Of a stretch of 64,000 bases of DNA, positions 9,198-18,627 are shown one piece after another; position 1 is the stretch's first letter, and every line of letters begins with the position of its first letter. The notes beneath the pieces are model-generated. The model ran no database searches and was not told the origin of the DNA. It was given only the letters and a program-made list of their open reading frames with translations. This stretch comes from Bacteroidota bacterium (GTDB lineage Bacteria > Bacteroidota > Ignavibacteria > Kapaibacteriales > HRBIN21), in NCBI GenBank assembly GCA_030550275.1, contig JAUQPR010000008.1, positions 61,599-125,598 on the forward strand. The letters are read 5' to 3'. The translations under genes were made by a program, and so were the position numbers.

Positions 9198-11456
9198 TCA
9201 GCGGAGGCGGTAGACCAAGCGCACCTGCACATCGCGTCCAGGCTCATCGGCAAAGTAGCGCAAGCGGCTCAGGTAGTCCCGATAGGCGCGATTGAAGAGG
9301 TTGCGCACCTCCAGGCTCAGCAGAAAATGCCCCGCTGCGGTGTTCAGCTCCGTCCCCAGCGTGAGAGCGGCGATGGCGTAGCCCTTCGGTGCGGGGGCGT
9401 AATCCCTTGGAGTTGTTGCAGAGCGTGCAACGAGGGTGACTCTGGGCTCCACAAACGGTGCTTCCAGCTTCCACAACTGGGGCAGATGCCAATGCGCCCG
9501 CAGCTCCGCCCGTGGAGCTGGCAGCGCGTAGAGCGTCGCCACTGTATCGGCACCGCCGTGCTGCTGCCGTCCCCAGAGCACTGTGCCCACAGCTTCCACA
9601 CGGAGCTGAGGCGCAAGCTCCCACTGCAGTAGGACATCGCTTCCGGCAAGGAGTGCTGGGATGGCTTCGTAGCGGAAGGTGGGGAATGCCCCTCGGATGG
9701 TCAGCGTCGGCGGTGGCGCCGGCACCTGCTGGATGAAGCTGGGGAAGGCGTACACGAATGCGGCGATATCCACATGCCACGCACCGCTGTGGAAGCCGTA
9801 GTCGAGCTCGCCCATCCAGAACTGCTCCGGAGCAAGCTCCGGGCTGCCGATCTCGAAGGTTGCTGCTCCGTGATGGACGCCGTAGGCGTAGAGCTCCACT
9901 GGCGAGGGGGGACGCCACCCACGCACAAGGCTCCAGCGCAGGGTCTGCTCCCTCCAGTGCCGTGCTATGGCAGCAAATGCCGCAACGCCAGCCCAATGGT
10001 GCCGCGCACTGCTCCACCCCTGCAGGGTAGGGCGCCAGATCTGAAGCCACGCCCCATCCACACGCACGCCGAGCTGCAGCTCCCACGGTTGTGGCAGCCA
10101 TGTGCCCTGCAGGGCAAGCCCTGCCCGATACGCCCGGAAGTTCGGCAGCAGCCGCTCCGCTCCCGAAGAGACATTCCCCTGGCGCTGGGCTTCCGCAATG
10201 AGAGCAAAGGTCCCTGCAGCAGCAACCCACTGGAGCTGGCTCCGCAGTGACCATGTCGTCAAGGTCACATCGTAGGCAGGGCGGCTGCCGTAGTGGCGGT
10301 CGTACTCCCGACGATGGTTCTGCTGCCAGCCCAGGAGAAAGCGCCACGACATCGCGGCAATCTGCTGTTCGGCGCTCACCTCCAGCAGGCGATGCTGCAC
10401 ATGCTGAAAGGGCGGCTCGATGGCGTAGGAGAAGGGGCGCTGCACCAGCGGTACCGGCGCGCTGAAGGCGCGCTCCAAGTCGCTCAAATTCCCGATGTGC
10501 ATGCCGGCGAAGACCCCTATCTGCGCGTCGTACAGTTGCGCGCGCAGCCGCGCCTGCCCGCTCTCCCAGAGGTAGCCCACAGCCCCATCGCCGTTGAGCT
10601 GCTGAGCGGCAGTGTTGGCGAGCCAATAGCGCGGTGTGGCAACATCACCGGAGCGGCGGGCGCTCACCAGCAGCCGCCAGCTCAGCGGGGCAAAGCGTTC
10701 GCGCCCCTCCGTCCATATCCCCAGCGCACCCATCCGGCTTGCCGAAGCGCCCTCCAGCCGCAGCTCCAGACGCCGTCCGGGCTCTTGGGGAAGCGGCAAG
10801 GGACGGAAGCGAAGCACCCCACCGATGGCTTCCGGACCGTACTGCACAACCGCTGCACCCCGGAGCAGCTCGACCTGCTCCACCAGCATGGGGTCCAGCT
10901 CTGGCGCGTGCTCGGCTCCCCATTGCTGCCCCTGGATGGGGAGCTCATCGGAGAGCACCAGCAGGCGTTCGCCTACGAACCCGCGCACAACCGGCTTCGC
11001 GATCGCCGGTCCGGTCGTGAGCGCCGCCGTCCCCGGAAGCCGCTCCAGCAGCCCCGCGACCGTCTGCCCGCGGTGCTGGTCCAGCTCCCGCACCCCGATG
11101 TTCATCACCGGCTGAATCCCCTGCTCTATTGGCGACCGCTGCGCTTCAACCTGCACAGGAGCAAGCTCCAGTGGTTGCCCCTGGAGCACGACCACGACCA
11201 CCGTATCGCGCACCAGGCGAAGCTCCTGCACGACCGCAGCAAATCCCATCGCACTCACGCGCAGTCGGTACTGCCCAGCGGCAACATTCCGCAGCTCCAA
11301 TTGCCCGGTCTGGTCGGTGTACCCGCCCCAGTGGCTGCGCTCCAGCAGGACACGGGCACCGACGACGGGTTCGCCCGTGCTATCGCGCACCACAACGCGC
11401 ACCGTCACCGATGCCATACACACCGCAGTGGCAGTGCACAGAAGCAGCCATCGCAT
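9198..11456 (-). CDS. TonB-dependent outer-membrane receptor
   Basis: A 752-residue receptor with signal peptide (about 1-15), an N-terminal carboxypeptidase-regulatory-like beta-sandwich (about 17-95: VRDSTGEPVVGARV, GQLELRNVAAGQYRL), a TonB box-like LAPVQVEAQ, a plug domain (about 105-215: PVVRGFVGERLLVL, QQWGAEHAPELDP, VEQVELLRGAAVVQYGPEAIGG) and a 22-strand-type barrel ending NLFNRAYRDYLSRLRY. It imports a ligand across the outer membrane using TonB energy. Neighbours are a small His/Cys-rich secreted protein upstream (79-base gap) and a lipoprotein downstream (99-base gap), all on the same strand. The neighbours hint at a metal or metal complex; the ligand is not shown by the sequence. 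Confidence 0.92.
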   Translation of the reverse strand: MRWLLLCTATAVCMASVTVRVVVRDSTGEPVVGARVLLERSHWGGYTDQTGQLELRNVAAGQYRLRVSAMGFAAVVQELRLVRDTVVVVVLQGQPLELAPVQVEAQRSPIEQGIQPVMNIGVRELDQHRGQTVAGLLERLPGTAALTTGPAIAKPVVRGFVGERLLVLSDELPIQGQQWGAEHAPELDPMLVEQVELLRGAAVVQYGPEAIGGVLRFRPLPLPQEPGRRLELRLEGASASRMGALGIWTEGRERFAPLSWRLLVSARRSGDVATPRYWLANTAAQQLNGDGAVGYLWESGQARLRAQLYDAQIGVFAGMHIGNLSDLERAFSAPVPLVQRPFSYAIEPPFQHVQHRLLEVSAEQQIAAMSWRFLLGWQQNHRREYDRHYGSRPAYDVTLTTWSLRSQLQWVAAAGTFALIAEAQRQGNVSSGAERLLPNFRAYRAGLALQGTWLPQPWELQLGVRVDGAWLQIWRPTLQGWSSARHHWAGVAAFAAIARHWREQTLRWSLVRGWRPPSPVELYAYGVHHGAATFEIGSPELAPEQFWMGELDYGFHSGAWHVDIAAFVYAFPSFIQQVPAPPPTLTIRGAFPTFRYEAIPALLAGSDVLLQWELAPQLRVEAVGTVLWGRQQHGGADTVATLYALPAPRAELRAHWHLPQLWKLEAPFVEPRVTLVARSATTPRDYAPAPKGYAIAALTLGTELNTAAGHFLLSLEVRNLFNRAYRDYLSRLRYFADEPGRDVQVRLVYRLR

Positions 11457-11535
11457 CGTGCTTGCCCTCTGAATGGTACACTCCAGCGCCGGCGTTCAGG
11501 GGAACGCCCTTCGGGATCTGGCTTCGCCTGAGGGC

Positions 11536-11820
11536 TCAACACGCTGGCGGTGAACGGAGCCGAAGACGATACTGCGAAGCAACGCTCGGAGCCTCCTCAC
11601 AAGAGGGCACCCCTCCGATGCGCTCCGCCTGGAGGGCGATGTGCGGGGCTGTGTCCGGAACGACTGCAGCAACCGGTGTATGCAGGCACACCCAACAGAG
11701 CTGCCCAAGCGTGGCAGCGCCGGGATGCCCAGCATGCACCTCATGCACGTGCAGCAGCGGCAGGAGTAGTGCTGCCGCAAGCGCAATCGAGACAGTTCGG
11801 CTGTACTTCCGGTTCTGCAT
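11536..11820 (-). CDS. small secreted His/Cys-rich protein (possible metal handling)
   Basis: A 94-residue protein: basic N-terminus (MQNRKYSR), hydrophobic signal segment (SIALAAALLLPLL), then directly LHVHEVHAGH, a Gly/Ala/Leu stretch and CWVCLHTP. The closely spaced His residues and the CxxC pair look like metal ligands facing the periplasm. I do not recognise the exact family. Length, signal segment, and position immediately upstream of the TonB-dependent receptor on the same strand support a real gene. An upstream start (11871) would add 17 residues that look unlike a signal peptide. A role in metal sensing or delivery is inference. Confidence 0.65.
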   Translation of the reverse strand: MQNRKYSRTVSIALAAALLLPLLHVHEVHAGHPGAATLGQLCWVCLHTPVAAVVPDTAPHIALQAERIGGVPSCEEAPSVASQYRLRLRSPPAC

Positions 11821-11912
11821 CGCTCCGCTGGCGGCGATGACGAAGCCGCTCTGCGCGCTATTGCGCAGCACGTTCGTCCATAGCGCCGAACCACAACCGC
11901 TCCGGAAGCGCT

Positions 11913-13202
11913 ATGGCACGGCTTGCCATCATGAGCATCGGCGATGAGCTCTGCATTGGGCAGGTGGTGAACACCAACGCCGCCTGGATTGCGCAGCAGT
12001 GCAGCGAACTGGGCTTTGAGGTCTTCCGCCACGTCACCGTTGGTGACGACCGCGACGAGATCGTCGCCGAGCTCCGCCGCCTGTGGGAGCGCAGCGATGG
12101 CATCATCACCACCGGTGGGTTGGGACCGACCCATGACGACCTCACCGTCGAGGCACTCTGCGAGTTCCTCGGCGAAGAGGCGATCGAGCATCCTGAGGTT
12201 CGGGCACGGCTGGAGGAGCTGGTACAGCAGCGCGGCATTGCCGCCCGGGAGCAGGTTCTGCGCCAGGCGTGGATACCGCGTTCGGCAATTCCTCTCCCCA
12301 ACCCCGTCGGGCAAGCCCCGGGCATTTGGGTGGAGCGCGAGGGGAAGTTTCTCCTGGCACTGCCCGGTGTCCCGGCAGAGATGAGGTCCATCCTGGAGCA
12401 GGCGCGGGAACGGCTACGCAGCTTCCGGCTCCAGCGTGGAGGGGCAATTCGCCTCTCCCGCACGCTGCTCACCGCCGGCATTGCGGAAGCAGATCTGGCA
12501 GCACTGCTGGGGGAGCCAGCGCAGCTCCTGCCGGAGGGTGTTCGGCTGGCATTCCTGCCTTCGTTCACTGGTGTGCGGCTGCGGCTGGATGCTCGCGCCG
12601 AATCCCCTGCTCACGCCGAGGCACTCCTGGAGCAGGCGCTGGGACGGCTGCGCGAGCGCATCGATGCGTACCTTGTCGGCGAAGGAGCGGAAGTCTCCCT
12701 GGCACAGGCAGTTGGCACACTGCTGCGGCAGCGCCGCGAAACGCTCGCGGTGGCAGAGTCCTGCACTGCCGGGCTGCTTGGGGCAGCAATTACAGAGGTT
12801 GCGGGCAGCTCGGAGTACTTCCTTGGCGGGCTCATCGTGTACAGCAACGCCGCTAAAGTTGAGCTGCTCTCGGTCCCACCGGAGCTGCTGGAGCGGGTGG
12901 GAGCCGTCAGCCGCGAGGTTGCCGAGCTGCTGGCGCAGAACGTACGCCAGCGCTTTGCGGCAACGTACGGCGTTGGGATCACCGGAATTGCCGGACCCGG
13001 CGGTGGCACTCCAGAGAAGCCGGTTGGAACGGTCTGGATTGCCCTGGCAACCCCGCAGGGCGTTCAGGCGCAGCGCTACTGGTTCCGGCATGACCGCGCT
13101 GGGAATCGGCAGCGTGCCGTGGCTGCCGCCCTGACGATGCTGTTCCGTCACCTGCGTGCGCTGAGCCCTTCCGATGCCGCAGTACACGCTGTTGGCAATT
13201 GA
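11913..13202 (+). CDS. cinA: CinA-like competence/damage protein with PncC nicotinamide deamidase domain
   Basis: A 429-residue two-domain protein. The N-terminal part (about 1-170) is a MoaB/MogA-like fold with SIGDELCIGQVVNTN and TTGGLGPTHDDLT. The C-terminal part (about 265-429) is the PncC domain with ESCTAGLLGAAITEVAGSS and GITGIAGPGG. The family is linked to pyridine nucleotide salvage (NMN deamidation, ADP-ribose hydrolysis). Full length for the family. Its last 29 bases overlap the start of tsaD, so the two are probably cotranslated. Confidence 0.95.
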   Translation: MARLAIMSIGDELCIGQVVNTNAAWIAQQCSELGFEVFRHVTVGDDRDEIVAELRRLWERSDGIITTGGLGPTHDDLTVEALCEFLGEEAIEHPEVRARLEELVQQRGIAAREQVLRQAWIPRSAIPLPNPVGQAPGIWVEREGKFLLALPGVPAEMRSILEQARERLRSFRLQRGGAIRLSRTLLTAGIAEADLAALLGEPAQLLPEGVRLAFLPSFTGVRLRLDARAESPAHAEALLEQALGRLRERIDAYLVGEGAEVSLAQAVGTLLRQRRETLAVAESCTAGLLGAAITEVAGSSEYFLGGLIVYSNAAKVELLSVPPELLERVGAVSREVAELLAQNVRQRFAATYGVGITGIAGPGGGTPEKPVGTVWIALATPQGVQAQRYWFRHDRAGNRQRAVAAALTMLFRHLRALSPSDAAVHAVGN

Positions 13203-14220
13203 GACCTCGTGCGACGAGACCGCCGCTGCCGTTGTGCGCGGACGCGAAGTGCTGAGCAACGTGCTCCGCTCGCAATTGGAGCACCAGCGCTACGGTGGCG
13301 TCGTCCCGGAGCTGGCTGCCCGTGCCCATCTCCAGAGCATCATCCCCATCGTCCGCGAGGCATTGCAGCGGGCTGGGCTTGGGATAGAGCAGCTCGACGC
13401 CCTCGCCGTGACGACCGAACCCGGCTTGATTGGCTCGCTGCTCGTAGGGGTCAACTTCGCCAAGGGGCTTGCCCTGCGGTGGAATCTGCCGCTGGTACCG
13501 GTCAACCACCTGGAGGGGCACATGTTTTCGGGCTTCCTGGAGGCAGAGCCGCCGGAATTCCCCTTCCTGGCGCTGGTCGTCAGCGGAGGGCATACGGCGC
13601 TGTTCTGGGTGCGCTCCTTTGCCGAATACTCCCTGCTGGGCTCCACCCGCGACGATGCTGCCGGCGAAGCCTTCGACAAGATTGCAACGCTCCTGGGGCT
13701 GGGCTACCCTGGGGGACCAGCAATTGACCGCTGCGCCATGCGGGGAAATCCACAGGCGTTCTCCTTCCCGCGCCCATTGCTCAACGACCCCAGCGACGAT
13801 TTCAGCTTCAGCGGCTTGAAGAGTGCCGTTCGGGCACTGCTCCAGCGCCACTATCCCAACGGCGTGCCTGAAGAGGTGCTTCCAGACCTGTGCGCCTCCG
13901 CCCAAGCCGCCATCGTGGAGGTATTGGTGCGCAAGACTCTGCGGGCAGCCCGCCGGTGCCGCGCGCGCACCATCGTCGTCGCCGGGGGTGTTTCGGCGAA
14001 TTCCGCCCTGCGCCGGCAGTTTCAGCAGGAGGCGCTCCGGCTGGGGCTCCGGGTGGTCTTCCCGCAGACGGTCTACTGCCTGGACAACGCCGCCATGATT
14101 GGGCTGGTTGCGCACGAGAAGCTCTGCCAGCTCGGTGCAGAAGCCTTCCGCACACTGAGCTTCACGGCGCGCCCCACACCGCTGCGAGCACGCTCAGTAG
14201 CGCAGCAGCGCTGCCATTGA
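13174..14220 (+). CDS. tsaD: tRNA N6-adenosine threonylcarbamoyltransferase TsaD
   Basis: A 348-residue Kae1/Qri7-family protein that transfers the threonylcarbamoyl group to A37 of ANN-decoding tRNAs. Motifs: AIETSCDETAAAVV at the N-terminus, the metal-binding NHLEGH segment, SGGHTALFWV, GEAFDKIATLLGLGYPGGPAID and the late GVSANSALR. Full length. The ATG at 13174 lies inside the end of cinA (29-base overlap). The 3' end overlaps the convergent baeRF gene by 27 bases. Confidence 0.97.
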   Translation: MPQYTLLAIETSCDETAAAVVRGREVLSNVLRSQLEHQRYGGVVPELAARAHLQSIIPIVREALQRAGLGIEQLDALAVTTEPGLIGSLLVGVNFAKGLALRWNLPLVPVNHLEGHMFSGFLEAEPPEFPFLALVVSGGHTALFWVRSFAEYSLLGSTRDDAAGEAFDKIATLLGLGYPGGPAIDRCAMRGNPQAFSFPRPLLNDPSDDFSFSGLKSAVRALLQRHYPNGVPEEVLPDLCASAQAAIVEVLVRKTLRAARRCRARTIVVAGGVSANSALRRQFQQEALRLGLRVVFPQTVYCLDNAAMIGLVAHEKLCQLGAEAFRTLSFTARPTPLRARSVAQQRCH

Positions 14221-15348
14221 TGCTGCATCGGGAAGCTCCTGCGCAGCAACGTTGAGGACCGTCCCCCGATGCAGCAGCGTCTGGACTGCTGCCTCGTTGA
14301 CCAAGTCAACGGCACCGGGCGTATCTGCCGAACTCACCTCCACAGCGCGGCGCTGCCAGTCCACCGTTCCCCAGAGCTGTGCCCCCTCGGCGATGAAGAG
14401 CACCTCAACGCGCCCCTCTGCCGCTCCCAGCACGATGGTAGTGAGCTCCTCGGTTGCCTTCACCGATTTGCCGCGCAGCTCGTAGTACTGCTCCAGCCAG
14501 CGCCGGCGCTCCTGCTGTGCCCACTGGAGCACAAGCTGTCGTGCATGCTCGAATAGCTGGTGCAACGGATGGGTCTCAGGGCTCCCCGGCACCGCCTCTG
14601 CAAGCGTTCGCGGGTACGAATTGACCTCGCGGTAGAGGCTGACCAAGTACTCCACCCCCGCCAGCACTAAGGGGAAGGGATGCTCCGCTGCCAGCTCCCG
14701 AAAGGCGCGGTCCACCACTCGGTAGTACTCCAGCACCATGCGCTTGATATCCTCCCTGCCGAACCCGTGCCCGTGCGTCGCCATATGGGTGCGCCCCTGC
14801 CCTACGCGCAGCGCCGTGCGGTATTGCACCACGATGTCGGGTTGGTCCACCTGCAGTGCCTCCCGCAGAGAGGAGGGCAGATGCGCCGGGTCCACCTCCG
14901 ACAGCCCCGAAGGACCCCCCAGGAAGAGGCGTATGCGGTACTTCTCCAGCGCCAGCACCCAAAATTGCCCATTGTGCAGCAGCAACGGCAGCAACGGCGT
15001 AACCACGAAGCGTTCGCCGATGGCGAGCTCCTCAGACAAGCGCAAGGGCACCCGATAGGTGCGGAAGAACTCGGGCGCCGCAAAGACTGCCAAGCCATCG
15101 CCCTGGTAGAGCCAGAAGAGCTCATCCTCCAGCAGGGCTTGCGCAGGAGCAAGCAGCTCTTCGATGGTGTGGGGGCGGACCCCAGAGCGCTCCAGCCGCT
15201 CCTGCGCCTGCCGCAGCAGATTGCGGAAGCGCACAGGATTCTGGTGCGCCAGAGCCGTCACCCGCTCCATCGGAGCAAAAAGCGAAATGCACGGCGTGCT
15301 CTCCACGCGAAGCAGCTCCTGCAACTCACGCGTGCCAAACAGGTCCAT
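14194..15348 (-). CDS. eRF1-like baeRF family protein
   Basis: A 384-residue cytoplasmic protein whose fold signals match the bacterial/archaeal eRF1-related (baeRF) families: N-terminal CISLFAPME, central VVTPLLPLLLHNGQFWVLAL and LFLGG, then FGREDIKRMVLEYYRVVDRAFRE (in two parts) and PLVLAGVEYLVSLYREVN. No GGQ peptide-release motif is visible, so it is not a classical release factor; biochemical function of these families is poorly known, with ribosome-linked roles proposed. It sits 20 bases downstream of lpxA as the last gene of the envelope operon. Confidence 0.7.
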   Translation of the reverse strand: MDLFGTRELQELLRVESTPCISLFAPMERVTALAHQNPVRFRNLLRQAQERLERSGVRPHTIEELLAPAQALLEDELFWLYQGDGLAVFAAPEFFRTYRVPLRLSEELAIGERFVVTPLLPLLLHNGQFWVLALEKYRIRLFLGGPSGLSEVDPAHLPSSLREALQVDQPDIVVQYRTALRVGQGRTHMATHGHGFGREDIKRMVLEYYRVVDRAFRELAAEHPFPLVLAGVEYLVSLYREVNSYPRTLAEAVPGSPETHPLHQLFEHARQLVLQWAQQERRRWLEQYYELRGKSVKATEELTTIVLGAAEGRVEVLFIAEGAQLWGTVDWQRRAVEVSSADTPGAVDLVNEAAVQTLLHRGTVLNVAAQELPDAASMAALLRY

Positions 15349-15368
15349 TGCTGCTCACCACGGCTGTG

Positions 15369-16145
15369 TTACCGATACACTCCACGCTGCGAACGGCGGA
15401 TAAACTCGATACACTCCTGCACCTCGGCGATGGGCTCCGGGTGCAGCTCCAGATAGCGGGCAATGCCATCGCTGGTGTTCCAGCCGGAAAAGAAGACCAC
15501 GCGGTAGAACTCCTCCAGCGCTTGGATGACGTGTTCGGGGAAGCCCCGGCGGCGCAAGCCCACGCGATTGATCCCCTCGATGCGTGGCGGCTCGCGCCCG
15601 ACGAGCGCGTACGGCGGCACATCTTTGACAATCTTGGCATCTGCGCCCACCATCGCGTGCTTGCCGATAGCACAGAATTGGTGCACCTTGACCACCCCTC
15701 CCAGCACTGCCCATTCGCCAATGTGCACATGCCCGGCAAGCTGTACGACGTTGGACAGAATCACGTGGTCCTCGATGACACAATCGTGTGCCACGTGGCA
15801 GTACGCCATCACCAAGCAGTCACATCCGATGCGCACCGCCCCACTGGCTTTCGTTCCTCGGTTGATGGTAACGAACTCCCGAATCGTTGTCCGATCCCCG
15901 ATGTAGACCAGCGTGGGCTCGCCCGCGTACTTGAGGTCCTGCGGTGGGTTGGCAATCACCGCACCGGTGAAGACGCGGCATTCCCGCCCCAGGCGCGCCC
16001 CGTTGGCAAGCACGACGTGGGAGCCGATTTCGCAGTCCTCGCCGATCTCGACATCGTCCTCGATGATGCTGTACGGACCGATGCTGACACCATCGGCAAT
16101 ACGCGCCTTCGGGGAGACGACCGCTGTCGGGTGGCAGCGCACCAT
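15369..16145 (-). CDS. lpxA: UDP-N-acetylglucosamine acyltransferase LpxA
   Basis: A 258-residue left-handed beta-helix acyltransferase, first step of lipid A synthesis. Hexapeptide repeats run from about residue 9 ([20 protein letters not shown]). The catalytic His is in HVAHDC (His120). The C-terminal helical part ([18 protein letters not shown]) is typical of LpxA rather than LpxD. The start [10 protein letters not shown] fits the family; the frame is open further upstream but that part is inside lpxC-fabZ. It follows lpxC-fabZ by four bases. Confidence 0.96.
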   Translation of the reverse strand: MVRCHPTAVVSPKARIADGVSIGPYSIIEDDVEIGEDCEIGSHVVLANGARLGRECRVFTGAVIANPPQDLKYAGEPTLVYIGDRTTIREFVTINRGTKASGAVRIGCDCLVMAYCHVAHDCVIEDHVILSNVVQLAGHVHIGEWAVLGGVVKVHQFCAIGKHAMVGADAKIVKDVPPYALVGREPPRIEGINRVGLRRRGFPEHVIQALEEFYRVVFFSGWNTSDGIARYLELHPEPIAEVQECIEFIRRSQRGVYR

Positions 16146-16149
16146 TTGG

Positions 16150-17550
16150 TCAGCGCTCCACGATGGTTGCCTGGAGCTCGGCTTGCGCGACCAATTGCCC
16201 GTTGACGAAGGCGCGCCCCTCCAGCAAAACGGTGCGGAAGCGCCGATGCAGCAGGCGCACCTCCATGACGAGCTGGTCGCCGGGGAGGACGGGCTTGCGG
16301 AAGCGCGCTTTGTCAATGCCGGTGAAGAAGACCAGCACCTTCTCCGGGTCCAGCTCCAAGTCCTTCAGCAGGAGCAGACACCCCGTCTGCGCCATCGCCT
16401 CCACGATGAGCACCCCGGGCATGACCGGACGCCCGGGGAAGTGCCCCTGGAAGAAGGGCTCGTTGAAGGTCACGTTCTTGTAGCCCAGGATGCGGCTCTG
16501 CTCCAGGTCGTACTCCACGATACGGTCAACCAGCAGGAAGGGGTAGCGATGCGGCATGATGCGCAGGATCGCCTCGATATCGAAGACGGCGCTATCGCTG
16601 GGGCGCACCTGGTAGCGGCGCACGAGCTTCTTCTGCTCATAGAGCCGGCGAATCCGCCGCGCAAACTCCACATTCGTTGCATGCCCGGGGCGGGCAGCCA
16701 GAATGTGCGCCTGCAGCGGAACCCCTACAAGCGCCAAATCGCCGAGCAGGTCCAGCAGCTTGTGGCGTGCCGGCTCATTGCGGTAGCGCAAGGGGATATC
16801 GTTGAGGATGCCGGTGCTCCCGACGCGCAGCTCCCCATCGATGCCCAGGCGGCGTGCCAAGCGCTGCAGCTCCTCCGGGCTGAGCGCACGGTCCACAATG
16901 ACGAGCGCATTATCCAATCGTCCGCCGCGGATGAGGTCCTGCTCCAACAGCGCCTCCACCTCCGACAGCAGGCAGAAGGTGCGCGCCGGCGCAAACTCGG
17001 TGACAAACTCCTGCTCCAGATTGAACAGCGCCGTATGCTGGCTGCCCAGCACGGGCGTGTGGTAGTCAATCATGACCGTCACGTGGAAGGCATCGTTGGG
17101 CAGGGCAACCATGTCTGTGCCGCGCTGCTCATCGGTATAGCGGATGGGCTGGTCCACCACGAGGTAGTCCCGTGGACTCTTCTGCTCGACGATGCCGACC
17201 TTCTGGATTGCCTCCACAAAGGGCAGCGCGCTGCCATCCCCCACAGGGGGTTCGAGACCATCGAGCTCGATGCGGCAGTTGTCCACACGCAGTCCCACCA
17301 GAGCCGCCAGCACGTGCTCGACCGTGTGGATGCGCACATCGCCGCTGCCCAAGGTCGTCCAGCGGTTGCAGTCCACAACGTACTCCACCAGCGCTGGGAT
17401 CTCCGGTGCCCCGGGCAGGTCCGTGCGCACGAAGCGGTAGCCGTAGTTCTCCGGTGCCGGGTGGAAGGTGATCGTGCACGGCGCTCCGGTGTGCAATCCC
17501 GTGCCAGAGACGGATACGGCTTCACGCAGTGTTCGCTGGTACTCGACCAT
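16150..17550 (-). CDS. lpxC: bifunctional LpxC deacetylase / FabZ dehydratase
   Basis: A 466-residue natural fusion. Residues about 1-310 are LpxC (UDP-3-O-acyl-GlcNAc deacetylase): the HTVEH zinc site (His75, Glu78, His79), His263 and Asp267 in [10 protein letters not shown], and His290. Residues about 320-466 are FabZ (3-hydroxyacyl-ACP dehydratase): [24 protein letters not shown] (His370) and VEAMAQ (Glu384). The fusion couples lipid A commitment with fatty-acid elongation and is a hallmark of the Bacteroidota/Chlorobiota branch. Start nine bases after lpxD; lpxA follows four bases later. Confidence 0.97.
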   Translation of the reverse strand: MVEYQRTLREAVSVSGTGLHTGAPCTITFHPAPENYGYRFVRTDLPGAPEIPALVEYVVDCNRWTTLGSGDVRIHTVEHVLAALVGLRVDNCRIELDGLEPPVGDGSALPFVEAIQKVGIVEQKSPRDYLVVDQPIRYTDEQRGTDMVALPNDAFHVTVMIDYHTPVLGSQHTALFNLEQEFVTEFAPARTFCLLSEVEALLEQDLIRGGRLDNALVIVDRALSPEELQRLARRLGIDGELRVGSTGILNDIPLRYRNEPARHKLLDLLGDLALVGVPLQAHILAARPGHATNVEFARRIRRLYEQKKLVRRYQVRPSDSAVFDIEAILRIMPHRYPFLLVDRIVEYDLEQSRILGYKNVTFNEPFFQGHFPGRPVMPGVLIVEAMAQTGCLLLLKDLELDPEKVLVFFTGIDKARFRKPVLPGDQLVMEVRLLHRRFRTVLLEGRAFVNGQLVAQAELQATIVER

Positions 17551-17559
17551 TGTCCGCGC

Positions 17560-18621
17560 TTACGGTTGTACGTCTTGCCGCCGTTGAAGCTCTTGGAGCT
17601 GCTGGCGCAGCAGCCGCACCTCCTGCAGCAGCTCTGGGAGCTGGCGCAGTGCAGCCTCCTGGCGCAGGGCACGGTGGTGTTCGCAAGCTGGGATTCCAAA
17701 GTAGTGCCCCGGGCGGCGCAGGGATTTGGACACGCCCGACTTCGCCTCGATGACCACATCGTCAGCGGTGAAGATATGCCCCACAACGCCCACCTGCCCG
17801 CCCAGTCGGTTGCGCCGCCCCAGCCGTGTGCTCCCGGAGATGCCCGTCTGCGCCGCAATCGCCGTGTGCTCGCCAATGCTGACGTTGTGGGCAATGTGCA
17901 CGAGGTTGTCCAGCTTCACTCCGGAGCCGATAACGGTGCTGCCCGCCAGCGCCCGGTCTATGGTTGTGTTGGCGCCGATCTCCACGTTATCCCCGATTTC
18001 GACGTTGCCCACGTGCGGGATCTTCTCCAGGCGCTTGTCCGGGGTTTCGAAGAACCCGAATCCATCGGCGCCCAGCACCGCCCCGGCGTGGATGATGCAG
18101 TTACGTCCGATTCGGGTGCGCTCGTAGCACACCACTCCGGCGTGCAGCACCGAGCCCTCTCCGACGGTGACCTCGGCGTAGAGCACCACATGCGGATGCA
18201 AGACAACCCGCTCGCCGATGGAGCAGCGAGGTCCCACCACGCAGTATGCCCCCAGAATCGCTGTCGGCGCAACTTGGGCGCTCTCGTGCACCACCGCCGT
18301 CGGATGGCGATAGCCCCAGGGCAACTCCGGTTCGGGCACGAACAAGCGCATTGCGGCAACAAAGGCGCGGTACGGGTCGGCAACGCGGATGAACGCCTGC
18401 CCCGCTCGGGGTGCAACGTTGAGCCCTGGGGGGACGAGGACGCAGGTGGCCTCCGTTGTCGGCAGCAGCCGCGCGTACCGCTCATTGTGGACAAAGCTCA
18501 GCTCCCCGGCCCGGGCATGCTCGATGCGGTTGAGCCCGACAACCTGCAGCTCTGGGTCGCCTTCGAGCTCGCCCCCTAAGAGCTGCGCCAACTGCGCAGT
18601 GGTATAGGTGCGCTCCGGCAT
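17560..18621 (-). CDS. lpxD: UDP-3-O-acylglucosamine N-acyltransferase LpxD
   Basis: A 353-residue protein adding the second acyl chain in lipid A synthesis. The N-terminal uridine-binding domain (LAQLLGGELEGDPELQVVG, GELSFVHNERY) is followed by a left-handed beta-helix of hexapeptide repeats (ILGAYCVVGPRCSIGERVVL, VEIGDNVEIGANTTIDRA, IAHNVSIGEH) and a C-terminal coiled-coil rich in Leu/Gln/Arg. His in the AHNV context is the likely catalytic base. Spaced six bases after the OmpH gene and nine before lpxC-fabZ. Confidence 0.96.
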   Translation of the reverse strand: MPERTYTTAQLAQLLGGELEGDPELQVVGLNRIEHARAGELSFVHNERYARLLPTTEATCVLVPPGLNVAPRAGQAFIRVADPYRAFVAAMRLFVPEPELPWGYRHPTAVVHESAQVAPTAILGAYCVVGPRCSIGERVVLHPHVVLYAEVTVGEGSVLHAGVVCYERTRIGRNCIIHAGAVLGADGFGFFETPDKRLEKIPHVGNVEIGDNVEIGANTTIDRALAGSTVIGSGVKLDNLVHIAHNVSIGEHTAIAAQTGISGSTRLGRRNRLGGQVGVVGHIFTADDVVIEAKSGVSKSLRRPGHYFGIPACEHHRALRQEAALRQLPELLQEVRLLRQQLQELQRRQDVQP

Positions 18622-18627
18622 CGTTGC

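Noticed and set aside
15913..18579. Open frame of 888 codons on the plus strand
   Set aside because: It is antisense to lpxA, lpxC-fabZ and lpxD, which have full motif sets; its translation is low-complexity His/Gln/Ala without family signals.
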